Part shown: in pieces, positions 33,243 to 41,368 of the stretch
Position numbering within the stretch: position 1 is the stretch's first letter
Layout of the letters: each line of letters opens with the position of its first letter
Source of the DNA: Xanthobacteraceae bacterium
GTDB taxonomy: Bacteria; Pseudomonadota; Alphaproteobacteria; Rhizobiales; Xanthobacteraceae
Assembly (NCBI GenBank): GCA_019745775.1
Contig: JAIESR010000094.1
Coordinates: 1-51,806, forward strand
DNA: 51,806 nucleotides
Direction: 5' to 3'
Made by a program: the position numbers and the translations under genes
Notes under the pieces: model-generated
The model's input: only the letters and a program-made list of their open reading frames with translations
What the model was told of the DNA's origin: nothing
The model's database searches: none

Positions 33243-33336
33243 GGGTGGGTTAGCGCCGCAAGGCGCGTAACCCACCGTGCGAACGGACCGCGAAGCCGGT
33301 GGTGGGTTACGGCGTTTCGCGCCTAACCCACCCTAC
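33243..33336. repeat. Pair of REP-like palindromes
   Basis: Two units, 33245-33276 and 33301-33332, each fold on themselves: GTGGGTTA opposite TAACCCAC, with GCGCC/GGCGC-type inner arms. They are also near-copies of one another. They lie between the subunit-3 gene and the end of the Bug gene. This is the classic form of a bacterial REP doublet. No REP-associated transposase gene is present. Confidence 0.75.
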
Positions 33337-33340
33337 AAGA

Positions 33341-34300
33341 TCACTTCTTGAGTCCCGCCGCCTCCGCGACGCGCCCCCACTGCGCGATCTCGCTTTTGAT
33401 GTAGCCGGCAAAATCATCGGGCGTGCCGCCGAGCGGCTCGAACCCCTGCTTGCGCAGCGCCTGGACGACGTCGTCCATTTTCAACGCCTCGTTGATGCCG
33501 GCCGAGACCTTGTCGACGATCTCGCGCGGCGTGCCCGCCGGCGCCAGCATGCCGAACCAGAGCCCGGCATCGAATCCCTTGTAGCCGGCGTCCGCCATGG
33601 TGGGCAGGTCGGGCAGCACGCGCGGGCTGGTGGCCGCGATCGCGGTCAGTGCGCCGGCCTGGATGTGCGGCAGCACCGTCGGCGCCGGCGAGAACATCAC
33701 CGAGATGCGGCCGGCCAGCAGGTCGGTGAGCGACTGCGCGCTGCCGGGGTAGGGCACGTGGGTCATCTTGATCCCGGCGGTGATGTTGAGCAGCTCGCCA
33801 TAGACGTGCAGCGCGCTGCCGACGCCCGACGAGCCGTACATCATCTGCTCGCGCTTGGCCGCCGCCACCACGTCGGCGACGGTGCGGAAGCCGGTCGCGG
33901 GATGCGCGACCAGGATGTTGGGCACGGTCGAGACCAGCGCGATCGGCGCGAAATCTCGGGCGAAGTCGAAGTTGAGCTTGGAGATCGTGGCGTTGATGGT
34001 GTTGGCGACCGTGCCCATCAGCAGCGTGTAGCCGTCCTTCGGCGCGCGCGCGACGAATTCGGCGGCGAGGTTCGAGCCGGCGCCGGCGCGGCTCTCGACC
34101 ACGAACTGCTGGCCGTATTTGAGGCTCAGCTTCTGCGCCACCGTGCGCGCCGAGTAGTCGGCGGTCGAGCCCGGCCCGAAGCCGACGATGACGCGCACCG
34201 GCCGCGCCGGATAGTCGTCGGCCGCGACGCCGGAATAATCTGCTGCGAGCGCCAGCGTCGCGAGCACAAGGCACGCGGCCGCGCGCGTGAACCTGCGCAT
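33341..34300 (-). CDS. Bug/TctC-type TTT substrate-binding protein
   Basis: The 319-residue protein has a signal peptide (RFTRAAACLVLATLALAADY). The standard Bug loops follow: YPARPVRVIVGFGPGSTADYSARTVAQKL and GQQFVVESRAGAGSNLAAEFV. The end is IAQWGRVAEAAGLKK. It stands alone on the minus strand between the GMC operon and a divergent GST gene. The REP doublet abuts its 3' end. The ligand is unknown. It resembles the gene at 5078-6091 in its C-terminal motif. Confidence 0.92.
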   Translation of the reverse strand: MRRFTRAAACLVLATLALAADYSGVAADDYPARPVRVIVGFGPGSTADYSARTVAQKLSLKYGQQFVVESRAGAGSNLAAEFVARAPKDGYTLLMGTVANTINATISKLNFDFARDFAPIALVSTVPNILVAHPATGFRTVADVVAAAKREQMMYGSSGVGSALHVYGELLNITAGIKMTHVPYPGSAQSLTDLLAGRISVMFSPAPTVLPHIQAGALTAIAATSPRVLPDLPTMADAGYKGFDAGLWFGMLAPAGTPREIVDKVSAGINEALKMDDVVQALRKQGFEPLGGTPDDFAGYIKSEIAQWGRVAEAAGLKK

Positions 34301-34410
34301 GGCGTTCCTCCCCGTATTTTATTCCCCGCAGGATAGCATGGCGCGCCCGCGCGCAACGCCCTTTTGCGACCGGCAACGCCCTTACATAATGATGAATATG
34401 ATGCGGCACG

Positions 34411-34444
34411 CTCGGTGCGTTCCCTCTCCCCGGAGGGGAGAGGG
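34411..34444. repeat. Dispersed hairpin repeat, copy 1 of 34 bases
   Basis: It is identical over 34 bases to 51132-51165. The core CCCTCTCCCC / GGGGAGAGGG is a 10-base-pair stem. It lies in the divergent gap before the GST gene. The related CCCTCTCC arms of the element at 49303-49461 suggest one family. Confidence 0.7.
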
Positions 34445-34508
34445 AGCACACCGAGTCGGCCTCCCAATCTAAGTCATGCCCAACGATCCGAACGTAAGGA
34501 CACGTCAC

Positions 34509-35234
34509 ATGATCGACCTGCACTACTGGACCACGCCGAACGGCCACAAGGTCACGATCTTCCTGGAAGAGGCCGGCTTGCCGTACAAGATCTTCCCCGT
34601 GAACATCGGCAAGGGCGAGCAGTTCAAGCGCGAGTTCCTGGCGATCGCGCCGAACAACCGCATCCCCGCGATGGTCGATCACGATCCGCCCGGCGGCGGC
34701 GCGCCGATCGCGGTGTTCGAGTCGGGCGCGATGCTGCTTTATCTCGCCGACAAGATCGGCAGGTTCATCGCCCAGGACGTCCGCGGCCGCACCGACACGC
34801 TGCAATGGCTGTTCTGGCAGATGGGCAATCTTGGGCCGATGTCGGGGCAGAACAATCACTTCAGCAACTACACGGTCGATAAATATCCCTACGCGATCGA
34901 GCGCTACCACAACGAGGTGAACCGGCTCTACGGCGTGCTCGACAGGCGGCTCGCGGATCGCGCCTTCGTCGCCGGCGAATATTCGATCGCCGACATGGCG
35001 AGCTATCCCTGGATCGCGATCCACGAGCGCCAGCACCAGCCGATCGCTGACTTCCCGAACCTGAAGCGCTGGCACGACGCGATCAAGGCGCGGCCGGCGG
35101 TCGAGCGCGCCTATGCCAAGGCGAAAGAGATCAATCCGAACCCGCCCGGCATCCGCACCGCGGAGGAACGCGCCATCCTGTTCGGGCAGAGCGCCGCTTC
35201 GGTGGCGGCGGCGGTGCGAGAGGCGGCGCGGTAG
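34509..35234 (+). CDS. Glutathione S-transferase (YfcG/YghU-like)
   Basis: The 241-residue protein has an N-terminal thioredoxin-like domain (MIDLHYWTTPNGHKVTIFLEEAG) in which T8-P-N follows the Nu-class pattern. NRIPAMVDHD and FESGAMLLYLADK form the glutathione site. The C-terminal helical domain has FVAGEYSIADMASYPW and FPNLKRWHDAIKARPAVERAYA. Nu-class members act as disulphide-bond reductases using glutathione. AAGGA lies about 9 bases before the ATG at 34509; an ATG at 34476 would add 11 residues. It is divergent from one Bug gene and convergent with another. Confidence 0.9.
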   Translation: MIDLHYWTTPNGHKVTIFLEEAGLPYKIFPVNIGKGEQFKREFLAIAPNNRIPAMVDHDPPGGGAPIAVFESGAMLLYLADKIGRFIAQDVRGRTDTLQWLFWQMGNLGPMSGQNNHFSNYTVDKYPYAIERYHNEVNRLYGVLDRRLADRAFVAGEYSIADMASYPWIAIHERQHQPIADFPNLKRWHDAIKARPAVERAYAKAKEINPNPPGIRTAEERAILFGQSAASVAAAVREAAR

Positions 35235-35245
35235 TCAGCGCGCGC

Positions 35246-36322
35246 TCATTCCTCCCGCGCCGGCGCGCCCTTCGCCCGCGCCGCGTCGTCGGGCCGAAGC
35301 TCGATCGCCCGCCGCACGCGCTCGCGCACGTCCGGCGGCGCGCCGATCAGGCCGTGGATCAGGCCTTCGAGCTCTTCGCCGCTCTTCCAGTGGATCTCGA
35401 GGTTGAGCCGCTCGGCCTCCTCGAGGAAGGCCGGATCGGCGAGCGTCGCCTGGAACGCGCGCCGCAGCGCCTGCACGCGTTCGACCGGCACATCCGGATT
35501 GGTGACGATCGGCCGCGCGATGTTCACCGACGCCGAGATGAAGTCGAAGATCGTGCGCTGGGCGTCGTTCTCGGCGAGGTCGCGCAGCAGCGGCACCGAC
35601 TCGTAGTCGCGCACCTTCGCCATGCCGGCCTGGATCAGGAAATTGTGCCTGGCGAGCACGGCGGCATTGTTCGGGCCGAGCACCTGCGGGTTCGAGGTGC
35701 TGCGGCCCTCGACCTCGCCGCGCTCCATGGCGAGCGTCATCGCCGGCCCGCTCGGATAGCCGTAGATCACCTTCAGCTTCAGGCCGAGCATGTTGTTGTA
35801 GAGCCCGGCGAGCTGCGTGACGACCGAGCCGATGCCGGTCGCCGCCACCGGCGTCTGGCGCTTCCTGGCGTCGGCGAGCGTCCTGGTCGGCGATTCCTTC
35901 GCCGTGTACATGAACTCGTTGGTGTTGCTCATGTTGCCGATCCAGCCGAGCGTGCGCAGGTCGAGCTTGAGGCTCCTGTTGAGGCCGAGCGCCTGGTCCA
36001 TCGGGAACGACTGCGTGATCATGGTGAGCACGGTGCCGTCGCGCGGCGCCGCGTTGGTCACGTAGTTGAGCGCGACCACGCCGCCGCCGCCCGGCATGTT
36101 GATCGGCAGCACCGTTGGATTGCCCGGGATGTGGCGGGTGATGTGGCGGCCGAGCACGCGCGAATAGACGTCGTAGTTGCCGCCCGGCGCGGCGCGCACA
36201 TAGATCCTGATCTGCTTGCCGCGGTAGAAGTCCTCGATCGGGTCGGCGGCCGCGGGCGTCGGCGCAACGGCCGTCAACGCCAACAGCGCAACGAGGCCCG
36301 TCGCCCGCGCCCGGGCGTTCAT
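35246..36322 (-). CDS. Bug-like TTT substrate-binding protein (FYRGK branch)
   Basis: The 358-residue protein has a signal peptide (GLVALLALTAVAPTPAAA). DPIEDFYRGKQIRIYVRAAPG, GNYDVYSRVLGRHITRHIPG and VLPINMPGGGGVVALN follow. It is closely similar in layout to the protein at 6231-7289. The ATG overlaps the stop of the VOC gene by 4 bases (36319-36322), exactly as in that other pair. Longer in-frame readings to 37423 cover the VOC gene in the wrong frame and are rejected. The last 35 residues are charged (PDVRERVRRAIELRPDDAA). Confidence 0.9.
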   Translation of the reverse strand: MNARARATGLVALLALTAVAPTPAAADPIEDFYRGKQIRIYVRAAPGGNYDVYSRVLGRHITRHIPGNPTVLPINMPGGGGVVALNYVTNAAPRDGTVLTMITQSFPMDQALGLNRSLKLDLRTLGWIGNMSNTNEFMYTAKESPTRTLADARKRQTPVAATGIGSVVTQLAGLYNNMLGLKLKVIYGYPSGPAMTLAMERGEVEGRSTSNPQVLGPNNAAVLARHNFLIQAGMAKVRDYESVPLLRDLAENDAQRTIFDFISASVNIARPIVTNPDVPVERVQALRRAFQATLADPAFLEEAERLNLEIHWKSGEELEGLIHGLIGAPPDVRERVRRAIELRPDDAARAKGAPAREE

Positions 36323-37116
36323 GCGGCGCGCGCCCATTTGCCGGTGTCGACCTCCCAGCCGCGCTGCGAGAGGTCGCAGCCGTTGCCGTCGGGATCGCGC
36401 ATGCGGATCTCCGACTGCGTGCGATGCGCCGGCCGCGCCTTCACGGTGGCACCGCCTGCCGCGACCTCTTCCGCCTTCGCCTGCGAACTCGGCACCAGGA
36501 AGCCGAAATGCGCGATGCCGAAGCGCGCCTCGTGGCCTTCCTCGCCCGAGTAGAACGCCTGGATCGCCACGTTGGTGTGGCCGTCGCCGACGTGCTTGTT
36601 GCGATAGCCGGGACGCTTGCGCGCCTCCGCATGCGCTTCGAACACCTCGCGGAAGCCGAACACGCCGACGTAGAAATCGAGGATCGCCTGGGTGTCGAGC
36701 GCGTTCAGCGCCAGGTGCGCGATGCGCGGGACGCGCGGGCGCTCCTCGCGCAATCCGAAATTCGTCTGCGAGAGCGTGACCGGATGGCATTCCGGATCGA
36801 AGATGCGCACCGCGCCGTGCTGGAGGTCGCCGCTCTCGGCGATCACCGTGCCGCGCGGATAGAGCGCACGATAGCGCGCCACCGTCGCTTCCACGTCGTC
36901 GACCGCGACGCCGAGATGGTGGAGGCCGCTCGCCATGCTCGGCTCGTGCAGGGCGCCGCGGTTCCGAAACAGCGTGAGATTGTAGCCGCCGTCGGTGAGC
37001 GTGACGTCGCCGCCGGCGCTGCGGCCGAGCTCGTCGAGACCGAAATGCGTGCGGTAGAACGTGGCGAGCGCCGCCGGCTCCGGGCACAGCAAGGCCAGAT
37101 AGCGGATGCGCGGCAC
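36319..37116 (-). CDS. VOC-family protein with two modules
   Basis: The 265-residue protein has two VOC units, residues about 3-120 and 130-250. Likely metal ligands are H66 or H67 (GLHHLGVAV) and E109 in the first unit. Second-unit residues are H134 (RIAHLALNA), H203 (IAHFGFLV) and a late acidic residue in RDPDGNGCDL. The start is GTG at 37116 with GGAGAAGACA before it. It overlaps the following Bug gene by 4 bases. Upstream, 10 bases away, lies the end of a LysR gene that carries a dioxygenase-like tail, where the missing first gene of this operon probably was. Confidence 0.83.
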   Translation of the reverse strand: MPRIRYLALLCPEPAALATFYRTHFGLDELGRSAGGDVTLTDGGYNLTLFRNRGALHEPSMASGLHHLGVAVDDVEATVARYRALYPRGTVIAESGDLQHGAVRIFDPECHPVTLSQTNFGLREERPRVPRIAHLALNALDTQAILDFYVGVFGFREVFEAHAEARKRPGYRNKHVGDGHTNVAIQAFYSGEEGHEARFGIAHFGFLVPSSQAKAEEVAAGGATVKARPAHRTQSEIRMRDPDGNGCDLSQRGWEVDTGKWARAA

Positions 37117-37125
37117 TGTCTTCTC

Positions 37126-38109
37126 CTACAACCGATGCGGAATCTGCGACCGTTCGCCCTTCGCCTTGCTTGAGATCGGCGGGCGCGGACTTCCCGCGAA
37201 ACGTTCGGCCCACCGATTCCGCTGAAAAGCCTCCAGGACGAAATCGACAAAGACGCGCGTCTTGGCCGGCAACAGCGTCCGGGTTGCATAATAGAGCGAG
37301 ATCGGACCGAGGTCGCCATACCAACGTGGGGCAAGGCGCACCAGCGCTTTGCTCTCCAAGTGGGGCAACGCCTCCGGCATGGCAATCAGCGCAACGCCAA
37401 GATTGAGCAATGCTGCCTGACACATTGCGGCGGGATCGTTCACGACAATTGTTTCCTTTAACGCAGCTGGAAGCTCCTTACCGGCGGCGTTGCGCATCAC
37501 GCGGTGACGGAGGCGGCCGGTTCGCGCCAAACGCAAGACAATGCCATCGAACTCCGAAAGGCCTGTCGGGTCGATCGGTGGGGTGCGCCCTTTCATGTAG
37601 TCCGGCGACGCGACCGCGATAATGTGCAGCGGCGCGAGCACGCGCGATATCACGCCAGGTGTTAGTTCAAAGCCGCCGCCGATTGCCGCGTCGAATCCCT
37701 CTGCGATGAGATCGACCTGTTGGTTGTCGAACTGCCAATCGGGCCGTATGCCCGGATAGCGGTCGAGAAATTCCGGCAGCAGCGGCAGGATATAGTTCAC
37801 ACCAAAGGTCAGGCTCATGCTGACTTTAAGGACGCCGGCCGGCTCGCCTTTGTGCGTCGCCATGGCGGCGATCGCGTCCTGAAGTCCTTCCAGATTGTTC
37901 CCGATCTCCTGGAGGAAGCGCTCGCCTGCCTCGGTCAGAGTCAGCTTGCGGGTGCTGCGGTGGAATAGCCGGACCCCAAGATTGCGCTCCAACATCGCGA
38001 CGTTCCGGCTGATCGCGGCCGGCGTTAGCGCCAGCGCTCGTGCCGCCACCGAAAAGCTGCCGGCCTTGGCGCTGCGGACGAAAGACTCGAGGTTGCCAAG
38101 CGTCTCCAT
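37126..38109 (-). CDS. LysR-family regulator with a dioxygenase-derived C-terminal tail
   Basis: The 327-residue protein is somewhat longer than usual. Residues about 3-62 are the helix-turn-helix (GSFSVAARALALTPAAISRNVAMLERNLGVRLFHR) of the CrgA/DmlR branch, and an effector domain runs to about residue 303. The final segment, PRPPISSKAKGERSQIPHRL, does not belong to the family. It matches the last residues of the intradiol dioxygenase at 40317 (PRPPITGKATGERPQIPHLA), and the DNA matches too. The gene is divergent from an isochorismatase gene with a palindromic operator between them. The ATG at 38109 is preferred over a TTG at 38115. Confidence 0.9.
   Translation of the reverse strand: METLGNLESFVRSAKAGSFSVAARALALTPAAISRNVAMLERNLGVRLFHRSTRKLTLTEAGERFLQEIGNNLEGLQDAIAAMATHKGEPAGVLKVSMSLTFGVNYILPLLPEFLDRYPGIRPDWQFDNQQVDLIAEGFDAAIGGGFELTPGVISRVLAPLHIIAVASPDYMKGRTPPIDPTGLSEFDGIVLRLARTGRLRHRVMRNAAGKELPAALKETIVVNDPAAMCQAALLNLGVALIAMPEALPHLESKALVRLAPRWYGDLGPISLYYATRTLLPAKTRVFVDFVLEAFQRNRWAERFAGSPRPPISSKAKGERSQIPHRL
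37134..37189 (-). repeat. Copy of intradiol-dioxygenase 3' end inside the LysR gene
   Basis: These 56 bases match 40325-40380 at about 86 percent, in the same orientation and reading frame. The pair flanks the LysR-isochorismatase-SnoaL-hydrolase segment as direct repeats. Confidence 0.65.
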
Positions 38110-38129
38110 CGTCAAATCTTAAAGCAATA

Positions 38130-38146
38130 CTTGAAAATAATTCAAG
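38130..38146. promoter_or_regulatory. LysR-type operator
   Basis: CTTGAAAATAATTCAAG is a perfect 6+6 inverted repeat with a 5-base spacer and contains T-N11-A, the LysR binding core. It lies in the 108-base gap between the LysR start (38109) and the isochorismatase start (38218), in AT-rich surroundings. Confidence 0.6.
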
Positions 38147-38217
38147 ACATTGCCGCCTAATCGTGAAGCAATAAACGGGCGATATCCGGGTCAGCGAGCA
38201 ACGAAACCCAACCCAGG

Positions 38218-38886
38218 ATGATGCCCGTGACCCAATCCATCGCACCCAAGAACGGCCTGAACGCCCTGCTTACTCCGGCGGAGTCAGTGCTGATCCTGAT
38301 CGATCACCAGCCCTTCCAATTCGCCAATCTGCACAGCCACGAGCCGACGATGATCGTGAACAACGTGATCGGGCTCGCCAAGGCGGCGAAGATTTTCAAC
38401 GTGCCCACCATTCTGACCACGGTGACGGCGGATCGTGGCGGCAAGCTCATCAAGGGATTGCAGGACGTCTTCCCCGACCAGACGCCGATCGACCGCACCT
38501 TCATCAACACCTGGGAAGACGCGAACGTCGTTGAAGTCGTGAAAAGGACGGGCCGCAAGAAGCTCATCATGGCGGCGCTCTGGACGGAAGTGTGCCTTGC
38601 CATGCCGGCGATCCAGGCAGCCGGCGAGGGCTACGAGGTCTACGGTGTCACCGACGCTTCAGGCGGCGTGAGTGCCGAAGCGCATGAGATGGCGATCCGC
38701 CGCATGATCATGGCCGGCGTCGTCCCGATCACTTGGATGGCGGTCGCGGCCGAACTGCAACGCGACTGGGCCCGGCAGGACTCGGCGAAGGCATTCGGCG
38801 GGATTCTCCTCGATCACGGCGGTGCCACCGGCACCGCTTTCGCCTGGGAGCTGCAGCTTCTCGGCCAGACGGCAGGCACCGCTTGA
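38218..38886 (+). CDS. Isochorismatase-family cysteine hydrolase (YcaC-like)
   Basis: The 222-residue protein has the isochorismatase fold. The triad is D29 (LILIDHQPFQF), K76 or R93 in the region after NVPTILTTVTADRGGKL, and C126 in LWTEVCLAMP. The set HQPFQFANLHSHEPTMIVNN is typical of YcaC-type enzymes, a branch of unsettled substrate that cleaves amide or ether-like bonds. The start may be 38218 or 38221. It is divergent from the LysR gene and is followed 88 bases later by a SnoaL-like gene and then a broken alpha/beta hydrolase. All are probably under LysR control. Confidence 0.9.
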   Translation: MMPVTQSIAPKNGLNALLTPAESVLILIDHQPFQFANLHSHEPTMIVNNVIGLAKAAKIFNVPTILTTVTADRGGKLIKGLQDVFPDQTPIDRTFINTWEDANVVEVVKRTGRKKLIMAALWTEVCLAMPAIQAAGEGYEVYGVTDASGGVSAEAHEMAIRRMIMAGVVPITWMAVAAELQRDWARQDSAKAFGGILLDHGGATGTAFAWELQLLGQTAGTA

Positions 38887-38974
38887 ACAGGTGATCGGTG
38901 CGCCGGCGGCTCATGATGTCGCCGGACGCATCGACCGCCCGGACTCCGATCTGACCTCTCGATGGAGCGTGACG

Positions 38975-39394
38975 ATGGCGACCACTTCAAAGCAGAAGGC
39001 CGGCACCCAAGGTGCGGGGACGGCGCAGCCCGTCGATTTCGATGCTCTGATGCAAGCCAATCTCGTTCGTGTTTTCGGCGAGCGTGACGTGGAGCGCCGT
39101 CGCGCCGCACTCCAGGAACTCTACGCCGAAGACGCGACCCTTTACGAACCGCAGGCCGTCGCTCCCGGACGGGAAGCGATCTCGAGTGCCGTCGACGCCT
39201 TGCTCGCCGGCTTGCCGCCCGACTTCGTCTTCGCCCCGGCTGGGCAGGCTCAGGGCCACAACGGCGTCGGACGGTTGTTCTGGCGGGCCGGCCCGCCCGC
39301 CGGCCCCGTCGCCATCACGGGCACGGACGTCGCCCATGTCGAGGGCGGACGGATCAAGTCGCTTCACGTTTTCCTCGATCCAGTGCCGCGCTGA
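38975..39394 (+). CDS. SnoaL-like / NTF2-fold protein
   Basis: The 139-residue protein has the cone-shaped NTF2-like pattern: an initial helix (FDALMQANLVRVFGERDVERRRAALQELYAEDATLYEP), a second helix (GREAISSAVDALLAG), and strands ending in DVAHVEGGRIKSLHVFLDP. This family includes polyketide cyclases, isomerases and proteins of unknown role; the aspartate in YAEDATLY is conserved. Ribosome-binding support is modest (GGAGCGTGACG). It lies in the cassette between isochorismatase and hydrolase genes. Confidence 0.78.
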   Translation: MATTSKQKAGTQGAGTAQPVDFDALMQANLVRVFGERDVERRRAALQELYAEDATLYEPQAVAPGREAISSAVDALLAGLPPDFVFAPAGQAQGHNGVGRLFWRAGPPAGPVAITGTDVAHVEGGRIKSLHVFLDPVPR

Positions 39395-39484
39395 CGGCGC
39401 TCTCCGACCGCGCCGAACGACATGGCCGAGCCGGTCCACGATCATCGCATTTCTCAAAAACCCAACCGCCTTTGGAGGCACACG

Positions 39485-40290
39485 ATGAAAGCACGTCTGA
39501 TTGCAGCATCTATCGGCGTTCTTGCGATAGCGCTCTGGCATTCCGGTGCCGTTTCGCAAGACGCGCCCGCGCCTAAACCCACCCAACCACGACAGGAGAT
39601 TCCCATGACCTCGGCGAAAACCGTTGTATTGATCCATGGCGCCTTCGCGACGGCTCCGCCTGGAACCGTGTAATCCCGCTGCTGCAGGCCAAGGGATTGA
39701 AAGTCATTTCGGTACAGAACCCGCTGACCTCATTGGACGACGATGCAGCGCATGCCAATCGGGCACTCGCGATCGCCGAGGGGCCGGTTGTCCTGGTCGG
39801 TCATAGCTGGGGCGGCGTCGTCATCTCGGAGGCCGGCGTCAACGACAAGGTGAGCGCACTCGTCTACGTGGCCGCGCTCGCGCCCGGCGTCGGCGAGAGT
39901 GCAAACGACACGCTCAAAGGATTCCCGGCGTCGCCCGGACTTTCAAATCTTAGCGTGGATGCGCAAGGCTTCGCATCGTTGCCACCGGACGGGATGGCGA
40001 AGAACTTCGCCCAGGATCTCCCGGCCGACGACACCGCAGTCATGGCGGCAACCCAGGGCCCGGTTCAGGTCAAGGTTTTCGACGCGAAGCTCACGCGTGC
40101 GGCGTGGCAGACGAAGCCGTCCTGGTTCATCGTCGCCACACAGGATCGAATGCTGCCGCCCGAGTATCTGCGGAAGATGGCCGGTCGCATCAACGCCAAA
40201 GTGACCGAGCTCGATACCAGCCACGTCCCGCAGGCCTCGCAGCCGCAAGCCGTTGCAACGGTGATTCTAGAAGCTGCTGGCGTCCGCTGA
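39485..40290 (+). pseudogene. Alpha/beta hydrolase gene broken by a one-base deletion
   Basis: The first frame (ATG at 39485, TTTGGAGG before it) gives a signal peptide (MKARLIAASIGVLAIALWHS) and TSAKTVVLIHGAFA, the oxyanion-loop start of an alpha/beta hydrolase. It is then shifted to an early stop at 39671-39673. One extra base near 39648 would restore DGSAWNRVIPLLQAKGLKVI, which continues in the second frame. That frame carries the nucleophile elbow GHSWGG and the late histidine in LDTSHVPQ. The full protein would be about 268 residues, like exported arylesterase-type hydrolases. It could be a real inactivation or a sequencing error. Confidence 0.75.
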
Positions 40291-40316
40291 TCGTCCGGGC
40301 CTCGCGCCGATTACCC

Positions 40317-41249
40317 TCAAGCCAGATGCGGAATCTGCGGCCGCTCGCCCGTCGCCTTGCCCGTGATCGGCGGCCGCGGAAGTTTCGTCGTGCCCGGCTC
40401 CATCGTGAAGGTGTAGTCGAGCGAGTACCACGGGCCTTTCACGTCGGCCGCCGGCGCGGGCTCGTTCTCGTGCCGCACATAATTGCCGATCAGCTTCCTG
40501 GTCACGCCGAACTGCACGTCCGAGTCGATGAACTTGTCGTCCTGCACGTAGACCTGCGAGATCAGCGTCTTGAAGCCGTCCTTGCTGGCGAGGAAGTGCA
40601 GGTGCGCGGGCCGCATGTTGTGGCGGCCCTGCGCGCGCAGCAGGTCGCCGGTCGGGCCGTCGATCGGGATCGGATAGCCGGCGGGCTTGATGCTGCGGAA
40701 GGCGATGCGGCCGTCTTTGTCGGTGGTGAATTTGCCGCGCAGGTTCATGTCGGCCTGCACCGGGTCCTGGTTCTCGTAGAAGCCCTCGGTCGAGGAGTGC
40801 CAGATGTCGACCTCGGCGCCGGCGACCGGCTTGCCGGCCTTGTCGACGAACCTCGCGTTGACGAACATCGCCTCGCCCGGCGTCGGCGAGCGCACGATCG
40901 AGCCGCCGTTCGCGGTCGGCGGCGAATGCATGCGCCAGAACGGGCCGAGCAGGCTCGCGTCGGTGTCGCCGCCGTTGTCGCCGTTGTTGAGCATGACGAT
41001 GAGCTGCGAGAAGCCGAGCGAGCCGGAGATCAGCACGGCCTCGTTGTGGGTCTCGTTCGAGGCCTGGCCGATCCTGACGATATAGTTCATCGCCTCGCGG
41101 AATTCCTCCTCGGTCAGCTTCACCTCGCGGGCGAAGTCGTGCAGGTGGCGCACGAACGCCGCCATCACCTCGCGGAAGCGCGCGTTCGGCGCGCGCGCAA
41201 GCTCGGCGAGCACGGCCTTGGTGACGTCTTTCTCGGTCTCGATGATCAT
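40317..41249 (-). CDS. Intradiol ring-cleavage dioxygenase (hydroxyquinol/catechol 1,2-type)
   Basis: The 310-residue protein has the N-terminal helical dimer domain (residues about 5-95) and a beta-sandwich with the Fe(III) ligands Y158 (GFYENQD), Y192 (AGYPIP), H216 and H218 (RPAHLHF). The length and LGPFWR segment fit hydroxyquinol or catechol 1,2-dioxygenases, which open a ring between two hydroxyls to give a muconate or maleylacetate. The ATG at 41249 is chosen; a GTG at 41261 is in frame. The end of this gene is duplicated in the LysR gene at 37134-37189. That suggests it once lay next to the VOC-Bug pair now at 35246-37116. Confidence 0.93.
   Translation of the reverse strand: MIIETEKDVTKAVLAELARAPNARFREVMAAFVRHLHDFAREVKLTEEEFREAMNYIVRIGQASNETHNEAVLISGSLGFSQLIVMLNNGDNGGDTDASLLGPFWRMHSPPTANGGSIVRSPTPGEAMFVNARFVDKAGKPVAGAEVDIWHSSTEGFYENQDPVQADMNLRGKFTTDKDGRIAFRSIKPAGYPIPIDGPTGDLLRAQGRHNMRPAHLHFLASKDGFKTLISQVYVQDDKFIDSDVQFGVTRKLIGNYVRHENEPAPAADVKGPWYSLDYTFTMEPGTTKLPRPPITGKATGERPQIPHLA
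40325..40380 (-). repeat. Native 3' end of dioxygenase, partner of 37134-37189
   Basis: It is the same-orientation direct repeat of the LysR tail, about 86 percent identical over 56 bases. Together they bound a segment of about 3.2 kb. Confidence 0.65.
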
Positions 41250-41268
41250 AGTCAGCACCACCCGCCTT

Positions 41269-41353
41269 CGTCATGGCCCGGCTTCTCCGGGCCATCCACG
41301 CCTTCACACTAATAATAAGACGTGGATGCCCGGCACAAGGGCCGGGCATGACG
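41269..41353. repeat. REP-like double palindrome
   Basis: Two hairpins (GGCCCGG/CCGGGCC and GCCCGGC/GCCGGGC) are themselves arranged as an inverted pair: CGTCAT at the outside left faces ATGACG at the right, and ATCCACG faces CGTGGAT. The whole can form a cruciform. It lies between the dioxygenase and the CWC gene. Confidence 0.75.
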
Positions 41354-41368
41354 GAGAATGCTGAAAGA

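Noticed and set aside
35246..37423. A 725-residue reading that would fuse a long N-terminus to the Bug protein
   Set aside because: The added part lies over the VOC and LysR genes in another frame. The true start is the ATG at 36322 with a signal peptide.
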